Below are positions 62,113 through 64,000 of a stretch of DNA of 64,000 nt, one piece after another (the stretch's first letter is position 1; each line of letters opens with the position of its first letter). Position numbers and translations under genes: made by a program. The stretch covers positions 124,001 to 188,000 of the forward strand of contig JBBSBH010000005.1 of the NCBI GenBank assembly GCA_038251405.1, in the 5' to 3' direction. Below the pieces are notes generated by a model. The model was not told where the DNA came from. It searched no databases and saw only the letters and a program-made list of their open reading frames with translations. This DNA is from JADJLQ01 sp038251405. Lineage in GTDB: Bacteria > Bacteroidota > Bacteroidia > Chitinophagales > Saprospiraceae.

Positions 62113-63021
62113 TCAAATAGACCACAATGGTTCATTCGACCAATTGGACTTAATTCCTAATGCCTTCGGGTCTATTGAAGGATATTTTTCTAATAAATTA
62201 ATTAACTTTTGAGAAAAATGATTTCCTGGATTTAAAACATTAAGTAAGTACTTCATACAGCATAAATGAATATAAAGCATATGGAACTCGGAAGATTTTG
62301 GAACAGCTTTTATCCAAAGAAATGGAGGTTTATTCAATAACTTAGGCGTTCCTGGCAAATTTTTATTCCAAAGCCTTGAATGATGCGCGCAAATATTTCT
62401 AATCAAAGTAATGCAGTGCAACCAACTTGGCAAATAAGTATGGTTTGCAACACCTAGCTCCTTTGCAATCAAATCTTTTGAGTTAATTGAATTTTTTAAA
62501 CAAGCATATACTTTTGATAAAGTACCCATACTTACCACCTCAAATGTTTTCCAACTAGGCGGTCTTCTGTCGTCAAGAAAATATTTTTTTTTATGTTCTT
62601 TAATGAACACTTCCTGTGAGTATTTTAGTTCCCGATCTATTGTTGCAATGTTTTCCTTATATTTTTGAATAGATTCAAAGTTAGAAGCTTCTTCAAACCA
62701 CCACGGTCCTAGTTCATGGGACAGATTATAAACAATTTTAGTTCTTAGGCCTATTTCTATTCTTTCAACCACATCATTTAATAGCAGTCTCAGTTCCCGA
62801 TCGAAATTATATATTTGAATTACTTGTTCAAAAGTGCTTCCTTGCTTGAATACGTGATTCAATTTGTCGGATTGTAAAGGCCACCAAAATCCTTCTAGTC
62901 GATAATAACTTACAGTACTTAAGTAATGAATTGCAATTGCTTCATCATTAATAATAAGACCTCTTGATTTTAGCTTGTCTAATTGTTGAGTAAAACTTAG
63001 GGGTGGTTTGTCATATCTCAT
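62113..63021 (-). CDS. Abi family (AbiD/F-like, HEPN) abortive-infection protein
   Basis: 302 residues of the Abi_2 family. The N-terminal signature SYYRLEGFWWPL and IYNFDRELRLLLNDVVERIE with IEIGLRTKIVYNLS match the family; the HEPN ribonuclease motif R-x4-H is in LIRNICAHHSRLWN (Arg208-His213). These proteins are thought to cut RNA during phage infection and stop phage spread. No antitoxin gene is next to it, as usual for single-gene AbiD/F types. A promoter and a structured leader lie upstream, and the gene is flanked by two copies of a repeat. Confidence 0.9.
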   Translation of the reverse strand: MRYDKPPLSFTQQLDKLKSRGLIINDEAIAIHYLSTVSYYRLEGFWWPLQSDKLNHVFKQGSTFEQVIQIYNFDRELRLLLNDVVERIEIGLRTKIVYNLSHELGPWWFEEASNFESIQKYKENIATIDRELKYSQEVFIKEHKKKYFLDDRRPPSWKTFEVVSMGTLSKVYACLKNSINSKDLIAKELGVANHTYLPSWLHCITLIRNICAHHSRLWNKNLPGTPKLLNKPPFLWIKAVPKSSEFHMLYIHLCCMKYLLNVLNPGNHFSQKLINLLEKYPSIDPKALGIKSNWSNEPLWSI

Positions 63022-63080
63022 AAGCCCTAAAAATATAAGACTCGCCCTGGTACGCTAATCTTACGGGAAGCGTGGCGAGT
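63022..63080 (-). promoter_or_regulatory. Structured leader of the Abi gene
   Basis: Between promoter and start codon, arms ACTCGCC (63040-63046) and GGCGAGT (63074-63080) enclose a second stem ACGCT (63052-63056) with AGCGT (63069-63073). In the RNA this makes a stable hairpin followed by a U-rich stretch (UAUAUUUUUA) just before the start codon, so it could act as a terminator or translation barrier. Confidence 0.6.
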
Positions 63081-63090
63081 TCTGTTAGCG

Positions 63091-63122
63091 CAAAGATAAC
63101 ATATTTGTATATGAAACACAAT
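63091..63122 (-). promoter_or_regulatory. Promoter of the Abi gene
   Basis: On the minus strand ATTG (63122-63119), 20 bp, and TATCTTTG (63098-63091), an exact -7 match. RNA would start near 63085, giving a leader of about 64 nt that contains the hairpin described separately. Confidence 0.65.
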
Positions 63123-63170
63123 ATTGGAATTCAGATTTTTGATAATAAACTCATACTACCCCCTCCATCA

Positions 63171-63243
63171 ACTCACCTCTTCCTCACTCAAACCATAAAA
63201 GCCATACGAAATCATCCACTTCCGTTCACAATAATCTATCTTA
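63171..63243. repeat. Right copy of a decayed repeat flanking the Abi gene
   Basis: A 73-bp stretch similar to 61927-61998, same orientation. On the minus strand it reads KIDYCERKWMISYGFYGLSE and EEEVS followed by a stop. The repeat lies upstream of the Abi promoter, the other copy downstream of the Abi stop. The rest of the 63123-63354 gap holds no recognised gene. Confidence 0.7.
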
Positions 63244-63354
63244 CCTGTATCTGCTTTACTTTCTTTATAATTTGGTTTCTGATTTTTTCCTGATGAAATG
63301 TGAGTAGCTGGATCTTGTCAAGGATAGTCAGGTAAAACAAAATAATGAGCCATT

Positions 63355-63750
63355 TCACCAAATTGTTTTCAATGGCTTAAAACCAATAAGATTTTTATCT
63401 GCTGTTATCAATCTATAATTATAACAAATCGCCGCGGCGGATATAATTCTATCTGCAGGATCATTATTTATATCAACTGCAAATTGGGCAATTACTTCCG
63501 CTATAGTGGGCGTAATAGATAGTACTTGATAATTACGATAGGCTAATCCAAACTCTATAAACTCAGATACTGTCCTATCTAATTCCAATCTACCTTTATT
63601 GACGAATAGCCCCATCTCCCAAAAAGTGATATCGCAGACACATAATTCATTATTTGAAGATTCCGATTCTATCAGGTGCAGTGCTTTGCGTGAAAGTTTC
63701 TGAGGTGACAAAATGTCCCAAACAAAAATATGTGTGTCTACTATCACCAT
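63355..63750 (-). CDS. VapC-like PIN-domain toxin (second pair)
   Basis: 131-residue PIN domain. Acidic metal ligands are seen in MVIVDTHIFVWDI (Asp5), the conserved Glu in CDITFWEMGLF and NNDPADRIISAAAI, with ITADKNLIG near the C-terminus. It belongs to the VDTHxxxW subgroup that is paired with Phd/YefM-type antitoxins, as here: the antitoxin stop is 6 bp upstream. Confidence 0.93.
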   Translation of the reverse strand: MVIVDTHIFVWDILSPQKLSRKALHLIESESSNNELCVCDITFWEMGLFVNKGRLELDRTVSEFIEFGLAYRNYQVLSITPTIAEVIAQFAVDINNDPADRIISAAAICYNYRLITADKNLIGFKPLKTIW

Positions 63751-63756
63751 TAGTAT

Positions 63757-64000
63757 CTATTGGTATACATTTTCGCCATCCATGCTGATATCGCCATCGA
63801 ATATGGGAGATACTATATCACCATGGATTTTTGAATGAACTCTTATTTTTTCCAACTCTTGCTGCATAGACTTTATTTTGTTTCTATGTGGTGGTCCCAA
63901 TTCTGCAATGGTCTTACCGCGCTGAGTGATATGAATGGTCAAACCTTTACTGACTTTTGCCAGAGCATCTTTAAGGTTTGCCCTTAGATCTGTGATGGAA
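63757..64000 (-). CDS. Phd/YefM-type antitoxin, N-terminus cut by window edge
   Basis: The frame runs through the window edge, so the start is missing. The visible part reads SITDLRANLKDALAKVSKGL, then TIHITQRGKTIAELGPPHRN and ends ENVYQ. SITDLRANLKDAL and the beta strand TIHITQRGKTIA are the Phd/YefM DNA-binding fold; the C-terminal tail neutralises the PIN toxin encoded next. A shorter frame from a TTG at 63942 is just the middle of this gene. Confidence 0.9.
   Translation of the reverse strand, partial: SITDLRANLKDALAKVSKGLTIHITQRGKTIAELGPPHRNKIKSMQQELEKIRVHSKIHGDIVSPIFDGDISMDGENVYQ

Noticed and set aside
63053..63090. CGCTAA/TTAGCG near the Abi promoter as an integron attC site
   Set aside because: The core does not match the RYYYAAC/GTTRRRY pair well and no integrase gene is in the window; treated as part of the leader structure instead.
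1..64000. CRISPR arrays, complete insertion sequences, rRNA genes or prophage modules
   Set aside because: No regularly spaced repeats, transposase signatures, rRNA motifs or phage structural genes were seen on either strand.

Overview
The window comes from the chromosome of a Bacteroidota (Bacteroidetes) bacterium, probably an environmental member of the Saprospiria/Chitinophagia/Cytophagia type. The evidence is: a SusC/SusD outer-membrane pair; C-terminal sorting domains of the type IX secretion system (a gliding-motility type B domain at 6186-7613 and a type A tail on the GH5 enzyme at 17373-19109); type III glutamine synthetase; many lipoprotein signals; near absence of Shine-Dalgarno sequences; and several exact copies of the Bacteroidetes -7 promoter element TAnnTTTG. 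The DNA looks AT-rich. Genus-level placement is not possible from the sequence alone.

Layout. 1-3636: mreB-mreC-mreD cell-shape genes (mreD cut by the window edge) and a non-catalytic M16 peptidase homologue. 3825-8008: a sulfatase, an HSDL2-like SDR, a type B-sorted secreted protein and a group III truncated globin. 8020-16454: a PIF1-like helicase with HRDC and HTH domains, proB-proA, a solute-binding lipoprotein, a TIGR01777 epimerase, a decayed zinc-ribbon gene and rluF. 16644-21202: a secreted DinB-like protein, a GH5 glucanase, tRNA-Phe, and a MoaD/ThiS protein paired with an Asp-box propeller. 21435-32676: SusC/SusD, a rhamnulose-phosphate aldolase/dehydrogenase fusion, and a LytTR regulator with its propeller-type sensor kinase. 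33097-41452: GSIII, then GH51, GH3 and two sugar isomerase/epimerase-like genes, one with a large internal deletion. 41463-42635: a YoeB-like toxin remnant and an intact PIN/RHH toxin-antitoxin pair with a readable operator. 42792-45972: an ECF sigma factor, a membrane HEAT-repeat protein and two DUF4097 proteins. 46302-50551: two DUF5009 acyltransferase-like membrane proteins around a mutarotase-like secreted protein, plus a DUF1080 lipoprotein. 50978-61842: a purple acid phosphatase, an AlkB-like monooxygenase overlapping a D-aminoacylase, an acetylxylan esterase, PIG-L and SMP-30 genes, an OmpA-family protein, an aminotransferase and a lipoprotein. 61927-64000: an accessory patch with an Abi/HEPN gene flanked by two copies of a decayed repeat, and a VapC/Phd pair cut by the window edge.

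The dominant theme is plant-type polysaccharide breakdown: GH5 (beta-glucan), GH51 (arabinofuranosides), GH3 (beta-glucosides/xylosides), acetylxylan esterase, a sulfatase, SusC/SusD uptake and a sensor kinase/LytTR pair that may control it. The enzymes are scattered over about 40 kb in small transcription units rather than in one compact polysaccharide-utilisation locus. The second theme is decay and turnover in the accessory patches: toxin remnants, a pseudogene with a nonsense mutation and frameshifts, an internally deleted isomerase, a DUF1080 fragment and repeat scars around the Abi gene.

Several of the longest open frames start at TTG codons that lie inside or next to a -7 promoter element. 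In those cases (M16, ProA, globin) a shorter start is given. No obviously new complete system is proven here. The best candidates for unexplained biology are the sigma/HEAT/DUF4097 unit, the DUF5009-mutarotase-DUF5009 unit, the sulfur-carrier-like protein paired with a propeller, and the structured leader of the Abi gene.
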